From a bacterium (GTDB taxonomy: Bacteria > SZUA-182 > DTGQ01 > JAFGSM01), in the NCBI GenBank assembly GCA_016934595.1, contig JAFGSM010000022.1, positions 1 through 52,197 on the forward strand: a stretch of DNA of 52,197 nucleotides, read 5' to 3'. The notes beneath the pieces were generated by a model, which made no database searches, was not told where the DNA came from, and saw nothing but the letters and a program-made list of their open reading frames with translations. Both the position numbers and the translations under genes were made by a program. Every line of letters starts with the position of its first letter. The stretch's first letter is position 1. This document shows positions 28,320 through 37,924 of this stretch, piece by piece.

Positions 28320-31300
28320 TTATTTTCGATTCAAAAAGGATTCTTTGATCTTTTCAGCGATTTTTCCCTCAGTCCCCGTCATAAGAAAACCGGCGCTCAA
28401 GCCCTCTAATAAACTGTCATCCCAGGGGATGTCCCATTCTGTGACAATATCCACAATCTCGTTGTATTTTTCGCTGCCCATGGCCTTGATCTTTTTATCC
28501 ATAGAAAGGTCATCCAGGAAGGTTATATGAAAGACCGTAAGATACATCTCGCCTTCCTTTTTTCCCATTAATGGAAATATGATAATCTGCGCATTATCCC
28601 TTAAACCGGTTCCGACATACACCTCTGCGTTTTTAACCACGGTTCGTTTTGTACCCTTCAATGTCCGGTCTTTTTCAACCCGTGAAGGGATTTCAGCGGC
28701 AACTCCCAGACGGTCGAGTAGCCTTATGCTGGAATCCTCCGTAGGCCCTCTGACCGGATCAAGCCCGGTTATATGATATAGCGTGGCCCCTTCAACCTCT
28801 TTGACTGCGGGCTGTATGTGTCTTAAGTTTGAGATTACGCTCGGGCTCAAATCCTGGGGGCCAAAGCCCATTTTGGGGAGCATATCAAAGATCACGCCTG
28901 AGAGTATCACAGGCAACCTGCTTGTCCCGACAGTGACTGTTTTTGCCTGATGTTTTATGGCATCTATCGGCCTTGACAACTGGCCTATGATCTCGTCAGT
29001 GACCTGAGTCAACATGATGAGGGGGTCGCTGTGTGCCGCCGTAGGCCCGATGTCGTTAATCATTTCGTTTACAGGGATCTGTCCTATGGCATATCTGCAG
29101 GCTAGGGCAATATTGCAGAGTGTGGAAGGCTTTACAGCGCATTCGAATCTCCCTTCCTCTTTTCTGTGCATGGCCTCCTTTACAAATTCCTTTAAAAGGA
29201 GGCGTACCTCTCTATCATATATCATATCAGGGCCGTCTTCGTCCAGTCCGGATAGAATCTCTATCCTCTTTTGCAGTCTGACCTTGAACTGGCGGAAAAA
29301 GTCCGCCTCAGCATTGATCGCCCTTGCAATATAATATCCAAAGAGATGCCCTGCAACCGTATTGAGGACAGGCGCCATTCGTTCATTGATGGTAGGTACA
29401 GTAAGTATGACGTCAGCTAATCCAAGGATGCGATCCTCTCCCTCTGTTGCTATACAGATAACTGTCGCCTGATGGGCCTTGAAGATGGCTATATCCTTTA
29501 TCACATCACCCAGGACAACATCCCTGTTTCCCGCAGCGCATACAATAATCAGCGGCTCCGCCGAGAGATCTATATGTTTTCTGTCCTCGACTACATCGGC
29601 GGGCAAGGTCTTGTAGCACAATTCGCTCAGCTTGATCCTTATCTCATCCGCGGCCATCTTATTCGGGCCGCTTCCGACAACAGACCAGTTCCTCTTTTTT
29701 AACGCCACAGGGCCTGCTGAGGATGATATATAATCCCTGTTTTCCGTTATGATCCTGTACATAAGGTTGGGCAACCGCATAAGGTCTCTGACCTCCGAGG
29801 CGATATAGCCGTCAGGCATTGCCTGAAGGATCTGGGTTATAAAAAGGCCGATTATACAGCCTGCGGCGATTTGAGTATAAAATGCCTTTGTGGATGCAAC
29901 GGACATCTCTATATCCCTTCCATCGCCTGTATAGAATACCCCGTCCACCTTGGTGGTGATATCGGAATCCCGCCTGTTGACGATCGCCATCGTGAATGCC
30001 CCGTGGTTCTTGGCCATATCTATGGCCTTGTTTGTGTCTGTTGTCGTGCCTGATTGGGTAACGGCAATTACAAGTGTATCGGTCATGGAACGGTCAAGCC
30101 CGAATCCGCTCAATTCGGATGCCTTTGTTGCGCTTATGGATATAGAAGCCCTTGAAAGGTATTCAGACATAAGCATAGCTATACCCTCTGCGGCCACGCC
30201 TGCGGTTCCCTGGCCTACAAGATATATGTGTCTGATACTGCCTGCACAGAGGGCTTCCTTTATTCGGCCCGGGATGATCTCTTCTCCCAGGTTGAAGACA
30301 ACCCGCCTTTCCCTGTCCTCTTTTATGACAGCGGCCTTTCCCCTCATGGTTTTTCTGACAGACTCAGGGGCCTGGCTTATCTCTTTAAGGTAATAATGCG
30401 GGAATCCCTGTCTGTCAATGTCACGGGTCGTTATCTGAGCGGTTTTTATACTGGATTCTGTCACCGGAATGGGATGACCGTCGTAATAACATGCACTGAT
30501 GCCTTCCACGCCGCCCTTTGTGTCGATCACAAATATTTGTCCCTGTGTTTCCTTGCGGCCAGGTATCCTTTCTTTTTCCCCGTCGAGTTTTATATAATAT
30601 GGGGTCTGCTCGACAAGCCCATAGACCTCTGACGAGGCAACATAGCAATCGCCCCCTATTCCGATGAAGATGGCCTGGCCGCTTCCCTGTTGAGCAAGAT
30701 ATATATGATCAATCTCTTTGTCGGATTGAATGATGATTGCGTGTGAGCCTTTGAAATCGGATACTGCCAGTCTAACCGCCTCATTCAGGGGATGACCCTT
30801 CGATACATAATGTCCTATCCAGAGTGGTATGATCTTTGTGTCGGTTGTGAAATATGCGGGTATGTGAATGCCGTCTTCCTCCTCAAGTCTCTTCCTGATC
30901 TCCTGGTAGTTGTCTATATCCCCGTTCAGGGCTGCATTTATCTGGATCGCATTCGTAGGCGTTTTATTGGAGACTGTGGAATTGTCAATCGGATGGCAAT
31001 TGACCTCTGTGATATCACCTACAGACGCCCACCTGGTATGGGCTATAGCCTGTGAATATATGCCCTGTTGAGATAGCGCCATGCTGAAGATATTATCCTT
31101 TGCGATTTCATCCCTCAAAAAAAGCACGTTTTCTCCCAACTGGCCAAGCTCCCTGGCAGTCTTGAATACAAAACAGAGATTAGGCCACTGTGAGACGATA
31201 GCCTTGTGGGTAAAATACTTGATGACCTTCCGTTTTTCATACTCCTCATACAGACCGGCGTCTTTCAGAGACGTTTCCCAAGATTCTGCCCCTTCTTGAT

Positions 31301-32051
31301 CAGGTAGCCTTATCATCAGGGAGATGCCTGCCGAGTCTCTACCCCTTATCTCAAGGCGGTCGAGGTTATTCAATATAATATTGATTTTGAACATCTCGCG
31401 GATGAGGCGTTTTGAGATATCTCCGTCCTTCTCCTTTTTCACATGGGCAATGAGGTGGTCAACCTTTTCGAGATTTGCGAGCAGTTCCCTTTCCAGCCAC
31501 CAGACGCTGTCTTTGAGTTTTATCAAACGATTGTTAACCATCTCGATCGTGGATGAACCGATTTTGCTCCCCGCCTTATCAAGAATGGAGTCCTCATTCG
31601 AAAGAAAGGGATTTATCTCTGTGACGAGTTTCCTTAACTCCTCCTGGGCCTTTTTGTCTTTGAATATATGCTCAAAGACCTTTATCCCTTTCAAGGCAAT
31701 AATCTCATCCATAAATCCGGACAGGGATAAATCGCCTCCAAGATATTCTCTTTCGGATATCTGCCCTTCCATAAGCGCACGGAGTCCTTTTTGGTATATC
31801 TGCAGCCACAATTCCTTTATCTTGCAGATATTTGAGGCATGAACCTTATCTGCATACTTTTTCCGATCCTTTCCGGTTTTATCCTTGTATTCAAGAATGC
31901 CTATGAATCCGCAGCAAAGATGATTAACATGTAAGGGGAATAGTATCCATGAACCATCCGGCACACTATATGGTGATTTTCCGCAATATACCGGGGACGT
32001 AAGGAGGGATGACAGGCAGATAGAAATTTTGCGAAAGATGGATTTAATCAT
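28320..32051 (-). CDS. Giant GlmS-like glutaminase/SIS-domain protein
   Basis: The protein has 1243 residues from the chosen start, twice the usual GlmS. The glutaminase half is split. CGFIGIL (from Cys47) matches the MCGIVG start. It is followed by about 185 inserted helical residues, then the continuation RLEIRGRDSAG (232-242), HTRWASVGDITEVNCHP (338-354) and a degenerate NGD. Two SIS domains follow. The first (about 605-745) has VTQSGTTTDT and SVASTKAF; the second has SELCYKTLPADVVEDRKH in place of the usual KEISYIHAEAY segment. About 280 unassigned residues end the protein. The frame is open to 32102, but those first residues fall in a dispersed repeat, so ATG 32051 is used. There is no ribosome site. 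It likely makes glucosamine-6-P or a related sugar. Confidence 0.8.
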   Translation of the reverse strand: MIKSIFRKISICLSSLLTSPVYCGKSPYSVPDGSWILFPLHVNHLCCGFIGILEYKDKTGKDRKKYADKVHASNICKIKELWLQIYQKGLRALMEGQISEREYLGGDLSLSGFMDEIIALKGIKVFEHIFKDKKAQEELRKLVTEINPFLSNEDSILDKAGSKIGSSTIEMVNNRLIKLKDSVWWLERELLANLEKVDHLIAHVKKEKDGDISKRLIREMFKINIILNNLDRLEIRGRDSAGISLMIRLPDQEGAESWETSLKDAGLYEEYEKRKVIKYFTHKAIVSQWPNLCFVFKTARELGQLGENVLFLRDEIAKDNIFSMALSQQGIYSQAIAHTRWASVGDITEVNCHPIDNSTVSNKTPTNAIQINAALNGDIDNYQEIRKRLEEEDGIHIPAYFTTDTKIIPLWIGHYVSKGHPLNEAVRLAVSDFKGSHAIIIQSDKEIDHIYLAQQGSGQAIFIGIGGDCYVASSEVYGLVEQTPYYIKLDGEKERIPGRKETQGQIFVIDTKGGVEGISACYYDGHPIPVTESSIKTAQITTRDIDRQGFPHYYLKEISQAPESVRKTMRGKAAVIKEDRERRVVFNLGEEIIPGRIKEALCAGSIRHIYLVGQGTAGVAAEGIAMLMSEYLSRASISISATKASELSGFGLDRSMTDTLVIAVTQSGTTTDTNKAIDMAKNHGAFTMAIVNRRDSDITTKVDGVFYTGDGRDIEMSVASTKAFYTQIAAGCIIGLFITQILQAMPDGYIASEVRDLMRLPNLMYRIITENRDYISSSAGPVALKKRNWSVVGSGPNKMAADEIRIKLSELCYKTLPADVVEDRKHIDLSAEPLIIVCAAGNRDVVLGDVIKDIAIFKAHQATVICIATEGEDRILGLADVILTVPTINERMAPVLNTVAGHLFGYYIARAINAEADFFRQFKVRLQKRIEILSGLDEDGPDMIYDREVRLLLKEFVKEAMHRKEEGRFECAVKPSTLCNIALACRYAIGQIPVNEMINDIGPTAAHSDPLIMLTQVTDEIIGQLSRPIDAIKHQAKTVTVGTSRLPVILSGVIFDMLPKMGFGPQDLSPSVISNLRHIQPAVKEVEGATLYHITGLDPVRGPTEDSSIRLLDRLGVAAEIPSRVEKDRTLKGTKRTVVKNAEVYVGTGLRDNAQIIIFPLMGKKEGEMYLTVFHITFLDDLSMDKKIKAMGSEKYNEIVDIVTEWDIPWDDSLLEGLSAGFLMTGTEGKIAEKIKESFLNRK

Positions 32052-32055
32052 TTTT

Positions 32056-32200
32056 CGTAATAGTTTACCACGGATTTTCACTGAATTGAACTGGACAGTC
32101 ATTTTCCGTGATATTCCGTGTACTTCCGTGGTAACATTCTGTATTAACGTAATTTATTCGGCTCAGGGTGAACGGTTACCACAAAAGATATTTTCCTACG
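32056..32200 (+). repeat. Dispersed repeat, left copy
   Basis: This stretch of about 145 bases is similar, by eye about 80 percent, to 47964-48110 in the same orientation. Shared blocks include CCACGGATTTTCAC, CGTGTACTT and TTAACGTAATTTATTCGGCT. The first half is itself an imperfect palindrome: its two ends read TACCACGGA inward on opposite strands, with CACGGA recurring every ten bases. No protein is encoded. It lies just upstream of the GlmS-like gene and overlaps the first 16 codons of that open frame. Confidence 0.8.
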
Positions 32201-32226
32201 AAGATTAAAATTGCGTAATAAGGCTA

Positions 32227-35200
32227 TCATTTGGCTTGAGTTACTGTCGCCTCATCGGTTTGGCCGGTTTTGTCATCCTTTACACTGACAGTGAAAGTCA
32301 TGCCATCCGCTGCAGCGGTTGTAATAAGGACCGCTGTTCGGCCTCCAAGCTGTATAGAAGTGCCGGATGCTAAAAATGTCCCTTCATTAGTAGTCCATAT
32401 ATAATTGGCAGGGACATCGCTTCCTCCGGAAGCGGTGAATGTTGCGTTTCCCCCTCCGGCTACGATGTTTTTTGTCCCAGGTGATATTTCAAGTACGCCG
32501 ATGAGGTTTCTAAGAAGAGAACATTCAATGTCCCCATTGTTCTCTGATGTTACAGTTATGGTCAATGTGGACCATTTATTGGATTTATCAGTCAGATCAT
32601 TGGTCCAGGTTAAATGATAGACCGTGTTCCCATACTGAACATCTGGCATATCCACATTTGTATTTCCAGCCAAAGCCCCTTCACTAGCTGTAACGGAGAT
32701 GGTTGTTCCAAAAGTCAAGGGATTGCCGTTTATGTCGGAGACTGTGTATATAAACGTCTGGGCCTCTGTGTTAAACAATGAGCTAAATGTCCCATATTTT
32801 TGATAAGTCGCATATTCGGGTGTTACGGTGATCTGTGTATTTCCGGAGTACAGAACCTGAGTCGTGGTGAATATGTTATAAAGGTCGTCAGGTGTTGTGA
32901 TATTGACTCGGTTCCATGTTGTTCCGCTGTCAGCGCTCTTAAATATGAAACGCTTATATGTACCTGCAAAGAGCATATCGTTTCCTGATGCTCCATCGAT
33001 CTCAAGAGCGAATATGGCGTTATTTCCAAGGGATGTCACCCTGCTCCATGTTGCGCCGCTATCGTCACTCCTGAATACCCCTCCAACTGGCGAGTTGCCA
33101 TCCGTATATGTTCCGGCATACAGGGTTCCATCGATGGCATCGATCACGACATCTTTGACATAAGTATTGTTTACATCTGAGCTGTTTACATTGGTTGTCG
33201 CCTGTACCCAGTCATTTGCCCAATTGGTGCTCCTGTAAATGCCTCCAAGCATAGTCCCTGCATAAACCTCTCTTGTTCTGACAGGGTTCACAAGTATTGT
33301 ATTAATAACCGTAGAAGAGAGGCCGTTATTTCTTGGTGTCCAGGTTTCGCCTCCATCTTCGGTCCTGAAAACCCCGCCGCCGCAGGTGCCTGCATATAGA
33401 CGGGTGGAAGCAGTTGGATCGATGGCCAATGACATAACGTTTGTGTTTAAGATGCCTGAGTTTTTCCTTTGCCATGTATAGCCGCTGTCTTCCGATTTAT
33501 AGATGCCTGAGCCATACAAGGCCGCATAGATTTTGCTCTTATTGACAGGATCTACCGGATCGGAGTCTATAGCCAAAGCATAAACAGAATAAATTATTGG
33601 CAGCGTATCGGATGTTTGATAATCCACCGTGACAGCGGCCCCATTGATCAGGTTTGTGCCCTTTACAATGAATGCTATATGCTTTGCATCAGTATATATA
33701 TATTGTCTGGTTTCCACACCACTAAGATAAACCCTTGTTTTTGCCCTGTTTTGATCGCTGGGGTAATCAAGTGTATATGTCTGATCGGAAAGCCCATCTG
33801 AATCGGCATCCGCCACATTGAGGTTTCCGCCATTTTCAGGCGGGGCTTCTCCCTTTATTTCCTTGGAGATGCTCATGTTTTCCCATCTTCCTCCTCCGCC
33901 GATACTCCTGAATATTCCTCCATCCGTTGCCGCATAGACTATACTTGTCTGGTTCTCATCAACCTTTATGTCCCTGACAACCCCGTTTTTAAGTCCAGTT
34001 TCCGGCCGGCCGATCCATGACCAATGAACCGGATCGGATTTGGCATCGGTTGTCTTGATGATCCCAGCCCCGTCTGTTCCGGCGTATATTATGGAGGGAT
34101 TGGAGGGGTCTCTGGTAAGGCAAAGAATTCTTCCCCAATTCCCCGTTTGTGTGGATGCTGCAACAGTCACAAAGCCATCCTCGGGCATCTTGCCCATTGA
34201 CGTAAGCATCGCTTCCGCTTCTGATGCGCCTGTTGAGTCAGGGACAATGCCAGGGGACGTGATGCTGGCATAATTCGCAGTAAAATATACAGCGGTTCCA
34301 GGAGGAACGGGATTATGATATCGGTCGGTCATTTTGGCATATATTGTATCCTCAAGGTTTGAGTAAACCAGACCTGCTATATTAAGTGTCTTCGGGTGTG
34401 CGCTGAAGTTCTCTCCATCGGGAAGCCCTCCAGCTATTGCAATGGAAATAGACGCGGATTGCACCTCTTCATCGTCTGGATACCCGTTATTGATATAATC
34501 GTCAATAAATGCGACGATCTGAACTGTGCCTGCTTTGTATCCGCTTTCCAGTGTTGTGCTGACTTTGCCGCCGACTGTCAATGCCCCGAAAACGTTTATA
34601 GAATCATCGACCCCAGCCCCGGGTTTAAGTGATTCTCCTCCGCCGAGGCCGTTGTTCAGCAGGATGAATTCAACCCTGACACCATCCCCCACAGGGTTTC
34701 CGTTTTTGTCACGTATCTCGAAGGTTAAAGTGGATGTCTGATTCTTGTCCGTTCCTTTTATATAGATTCTATCAGGATCTGGATTCATAGCAAGATCTGT
34801 CGCCAGTACAATATTGGAGTGGGCGCCTGGCATGATAGTTATGGCGATAGATTCGGATGCGCCCTTAGCCGTTGCTGTGATTGTGGCGACACCAACGTTT
34901 ATCCCTGGCGTGAATGCGGCGGTTGCCACCCCGGAGGTGTTTGTCATAACTGAAGGGGTAATCCCTCCCAAATCAGTTGTAAAATTGACGATTACTCCGT
35001 TTAGAGGGGCGCCCTGATCATCCTTAACATTGGCGGTTATTATTGCGTATGTGGGTTGGCCTACATAAAGGGTTGTGGGCGACCCGGTCAAAGAGATGAC
35101 AGCAGATCCCGTTGCAGTTTCACCATCAGTAACTTCCGTGTCTGTGCCGGTGCCCGTCGTTGCTCCGCTGGTTCCGCCGGATTTTTTGCAACCCGCAAGA

Positions 35201-35295
35201 CCTTGACATAATATAAGTGACAGTATAATGAAAATGGCCGTAATGTGTGGCGCCAATGAATGATTTTTTGTAAGCATTTTCTTCGTGATCTTCAT
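32227..35295 (-). CDS. Lipoprotein with Ig-like domains and BNR beta-propeller
   Basis: The lipoprotein signal ends in the lipobox LAGC, followed by a Gly/Thr-rich linker. Ig-like (Big_1, invasin-type) domains follow, for example NGVIVNFTTDLGGITPS with GVATAAFTPG. The central part is a propeller of Asp-box/BNR repeats with copies such as YAGTCGGGVFRTEDGGETW and YAALYGSGIYKSEDSGYTW, like sortilin or Ycf48-type folds. A further Ig-like domain ends the protein at about 1022 residues. The ATG at 35295 follows TAGGGG, so it is preferred to the GTG at 35325, which overlaps the pilQ stop. It is last in the pilM-Q operon and may sit on the periplasmic or outer face near the secretin. Its function is unknown. 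Confidence 0.85.
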   Translation of the reverse strand: MKITKKMLTKNHSLAPHITAIFIILSLILCQGLAGCKKSGGTSGATTGTGTDTEVTDGETATGSAVISLTGSPTTLYVGQPTYAIITANVKDDQGAPLNGVIVNFTTDLGGITPSVMTNTSGVATAAFTPGINVGVATITATAKGASESIAITIMPGAHSNIVLATDLAMNPDPDRIYIKGTDKNQTSTLTFEIRDKNGNPVGDGVRVEFILLNNGLGGGESLKPGAGVDDSINVFGALTVGGKVSTTLESGYKAGTVQIVAFIDDYINNGYPDDEEVQSASISIAIAGGLPDGENFSAHPKTLNIAGLVYSNLEDTIYAKMTDRYHNPVPPGTAVYFTANYASITSPGIVPDSTGASEAEAMLTSMGKMPEDGFVTVAASTQTGNWGRILCLTRDPSNPSIIYAGTDGAGIIKTTDAKSDPVHWSWIGRPETGLKNGVVRDIKVDENQTSIVYAATDGGIFRSIGGGGRWENMSISKEIKGEAPPENGGNLNVADADSDGLSDQTYTLDYPSDQNRAKTRVYLSGVETRQYIYTDAKHIAFIVKGTNLINGAAVTVDYQTSDTLPIIYSVYALAIDSDPVDPVNKSKIYAALYGSGIYKSEDSGYTWQRKNSGILNTNVMSLAIDPTASTRLYAGTCGGGVFRTEDGGETWTPRNNGLSSTVINTILVNPVRTREVYAGTMLGGIYRSTNWANDWVQATTNVNSSDVNNTYVKDVVIDAIDGTLYAGTYTDGNSPVGGVFRSDDSGATWSRVTSLGNNAIFALEIDGASGNDMLFAGTYKRFIFKSADSGTTWNRVNITTPDDLYNIFTTTQVLYSGNTQITVTPEYATYQKYGTFSSLFNTEAQTFIYTVSDINGNPLTFGTTISVTASEGALAGNTNVDMPDVQYGNTVYHLTWTNDLTDKSNKWSTLTITVTSENNGDIECSLLRNLIGVLEISPGTKNIVAGGGNATFTASGGSDVPANYIWTTNEGTFLASGTSIQLGGRTAVLITTAAADGMTFTVSVKDDKTGQTDEATVTQAK

Positions 35296-35321
35296 AATTA
35301 TTATTCCCCTATCTTTTATTA

Positions 35322-37337
35322 TCACTTTGTAGCAAGGGCCTTGTCGGATTTAATTACCCTGGGAGTAATAAATATCAGCAGTTCATCAAATCCTTGATTA
35401 TTGTCCTTGGTCTTGAAGATATGGCCAAGGATAGGTATATCTCCAAGAATAGGAACTTTTTTGACATTGCTCCCTTCATTTTGTTGATATAGACCGCCGA
35501 TTACCGCAGTGTCCTCATCCATAACAATCAGCCTGGTTGTGGCTGTGCGCGTGATGATCGAAGGAGCTCCATTGACAGTCCTTCCCCAGTCCGGTTCGCT
35601 TTTGTCTGCCTGTATCCTCATTAATATATTGTTATCAGGGGTGATCTGCGGGGTCACAGTGAGGTTTATGGCGGCATCCACAAAATTTGTGCTGGGATTC
35701 CCTTCAGCATCGGTTGTCTGATAGGGGATCTTTGTTCCGCTTTTTATGGTCGCCTGTTCATTGTCGAGGGTCAATATCCTTGGATTGGAGATAACCTTGC
35801 CCTTCCCGCTTTGTTCCATGGCCTTGAGCTGTATATCCAAAGCTGTCATGCCATTGAGATGCCCCAGTGTGACGCCAATAGCGCCGAATGCATCCGATGA
35901 GATCGGAAGATTGACAGCAAAATTGTCTGCGCCTGTAGTGCCTTTTACATCTATTGTATTGACGAATTTGTAATTTGTCTGTTTGGAATATGTTCCGCCC
36001 CATTGAATGCCAAGGTCTTTGGCGAAGTTTTTATTTGTCTCGACTATCCTGGCCTCGATCATTACCTGGGGTGTAGACCGGTCAAGTGTTTCGATAATTT
36101 TTAGAATTTCTTCGATCGTCGATGGGAGGTCTTTGATTATCAGGGTATTGGTGCGCTCATCCATCATTATGGAAGGGGGCTCAGCCAATCCCTCGCCCTT
36201 GCTAAGCATGGGGGTTAATTTTGCCATAAGCACATCAGCCTTGGCATAGTTGATGCGCACAATCTTTGTTGAAAGAGGTTTTGCCTTGATGGACTCCTCC
36301 TTGGCCTTACGTTCGGTCTTTATAGCTTCGAGCTCCGCTTCTTTTTCAGCAGTAAAGGTTTTTGGCAATCCTATGCGAATGATATTGCCTTCCATCTTCA
36401 TGCTCAGTTTGTTGGTCCTGAGAATGACGTCGAGGGCCTGATCCCATGGAACGGGTTTCATAAGAGTAATATTAACTTTACCCTGGACCTCAGGGTCTAT
36501 AACGAGGTTATGTCCGCTTACGTCGGCGATTATCCTCAGGACGGACTGGATGTCCGCATTTTGAAAATCAAGTGATATGGGTTTGCCTGTAAACTCCTTT
36601 TTTGAGAAAGGGGTATTATCATTTTCAGCATTTGTTGTCTTTTCGGCTGTGAGTTTTCCCTTTTTAGAATTGGCGTTGGGTGTCTCAGGTGTTTCATTTG
36701 TTGAAGTCCCGGGTGTTAACCCCCTTTCAATATTAATGGCTGAGCTTCTCAGTATCTCTTTTTTATGTGTAACGGCTGGAGGCAATCCGTATGCATTCGA
36801 TTCGTTTATAGATTTTTCGGATTCAAAAAGGACAGACGAAGATTCCGATTCGGTCAGGATAGATGAAACTGCTGGAGAAACGTCTATTTTGCTCTGAGCC
36901 ATGCTTATTTTCAGTATGCCTTCTTCCCTGTTTATCTCATAAGGCAGTATTTCGCTCATCTGTATTGTAAAGATGGCCTTTACCGAATCCTCGGATAAGA
37001 CCTGTTCAGGTACCACCTTTTGAATATTTCCCTCTGTCATTTCGAGAGGTTTGAGATCTCTATGGATGTAAACGTTGGGCATTTCCAAAACGATCGCAGG
37101 CGGGTCTTGTTGCACAAAGGACGTGTAATCAAACATCCGGTTTGAATATAATGTGATCACAGTCATTTGGTCATAATTCTCGGTTTTGATATCCGTAATG
37201 AGGACATCATTCGATGCGGGATCAGGGGTGGATGATTGCCCCATAAATTTGGGTTTGCAGGAAATGATGGAGAACGGTATTACGGTAATCATAAATGATA
37301 GGAGTAACAGCTTATTGGCAAAAAATCTATGTCTCAT
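35322..37337 (-). CDS. pilQ: Type IV pilus secretin PilQ
   Basis: This is the outer-membrane pore for the pilus. The N-terminal signal ends in ISC and may be a lipoprotein signal. An AMIN domain (about 45-150) is followed by a low-complexity linker, an STN/N0 domain (ISLDFQNADIQSVLRIIADVSG), an N1-type domain (RINYAKADVLMAKL) and the secretin domain with VMIEARIVETNK, SNPRILTLDNEQATIKSG and the signature VPILGDIPILGHIFK, ending FITPRVI. The length of 671 is typical. It follows pilP by 38 bases. Confidence 0.96.
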   Translation of the reverse strand: MRHRFFANKLLLLSFMITVIPFSIISCKPKFMGQSSTPDPASNDVLITDIKTENYDQMTVITLYSNRMFDYTSFVQQDPPAIVLEMPNVYIHRDLKPLEMTEGNIQKVVPEQVLSEDSVKAIFTIQMSEILPYEINREEGILKISMAQSKIDVSPAVSSILTESESSSVLFESEKSINESNAYGLPPAVTHKKEILRSSAINIERGLTPGTSTNETPETPNANSKKGKLTAEKTTNAENDNTPFSKKEFTGKPISLDFQNADIQSVLRIIADVSGHNLVIDPEVQGKVNITLMKPVPWDQALDVILRTNKLSMKMEGNIIRIGLPKTFTAEKEAELEAIKTERKAKEESIKAKPLSTKIVRINYAKADVLMAKLTPMLSKGEGLAEPPSIMMDERTNTLIIKDLPSTIEEILKIIETLDRSTPQVMIEARIVETNKNFAKDLGIQWGGTYSKQTNYKFVNTIDVKGTTGADNFAVNLPISSDAFGAIGVTLGHLNGMTALDIQLKAMEQSGKGKVISNPRILTLDNEQATIKSGTKIPYQTTDAEGNPSTNFVDAAINLTVTPQITPDNNILMRIQADKSEPDWGRTVNGAPSIITRTATTRLIVMDEDTAVIGGLYQQNEGSNVKKVPILGDIPILGHIFKTKDNNQGFDELLIFITPRVIKSDKALATK

Positions 37338-37375
37338 TTGTGTTGCCTCCTTGATCTTCCTTTTTGAGACCTTGG

Positions 37376-37924
37376 TCAGGTGTTTTTTTCATCTTTTTCT
37401 TCATACTTGATCTTTAACAGGGATATCTTTTCGACTCTGTTTCCAAGATAATCAGTGGCAAACTCCTGTATCACCACTTCTTTCTCGGTTATTTCCTTTA
37501 CGATTCCGCCATGTTTTCCTACAGGGGTTCCTACGTTGATCATATAAGATTTGCCTTCAGGGGTCTCGACTACCCCCTTTCTTCCTAATGCCCCCCATAC
37601 GATCCCTACAAGGTTTATTTCTGTTATCTCATATTTTTGTAAACCGATCGCCGCCCTTTTAGGCAATTCAATGGCACTATCCTCTTTCCATAGCTTGGAA
37701 TAGAACGGGTCCCTTTTCCCTGCCGGATTATAGCGGTATCTGTCTTGATTAGATTCCGTGTTTTCGATTGTATCGGCTGATGGCAGAGGATTAGGGTCGG
37801 CTGATTGCGCAAGATTTTTATAAAATGGGAATATGAAGAACAATAGAGATGTAAACAAAACGACTTTAAGAACGATGTCAGGTAAGGCGCAATTTTTTTT
37901 AATAAAAGATTTCATAATTATCAA
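37376..37924 (-). CDS. pilP: Type IV pilus assembly protein PilP
   Basis: This periplasmic protein links the PilN-PilO dimer to PilQ. It has an N-terminal hydrophobic segment, a disordered linker with the typical RYRYNPAGKRDPF entry, and a beta domain with LVGIVWGALGRKGVVETPEGKSYMINVGTPVG. Most PilP proteins are lipoproteins; here the hydrophobic segment lacks a clear lipobox. It overlaps pilO by four bases. The first ATG (37924) and a second one three codons on are both possible. Confidence 0.9.
   Translation of the reverse strand: MIIMKSFIKKNCALPDIVLKVVLFTSLLFFIFPFYKNLAQSADPNPLPSADTIENTESNQDRYRYNPAGKRDPFYSKLWKEDSAIELPKRAAIGLQKYEITEINLVGIVWGALGRKGVVETPEGKSYMINVGTPVGKHGGIVKEITEKEVVIQEFATDYLGNRVEKISLLKIKYEEKDEKNT

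Noticed and set aside
31324-31842. Plus-strand open frame of 172 codons in the GlmS-like gene
   Set aside because: It is an antisense shadow rich in Ser, Phe and Ile, with no start signals.
32052-32102. First 17 codons of the open frame ahead of the GlmS-like start
   Set aside because: These codons come almost entirely from the dispersed repeat and lack a ribosome site, so they are probably not translated; the ATG at 32051 just outside the repeat was used.
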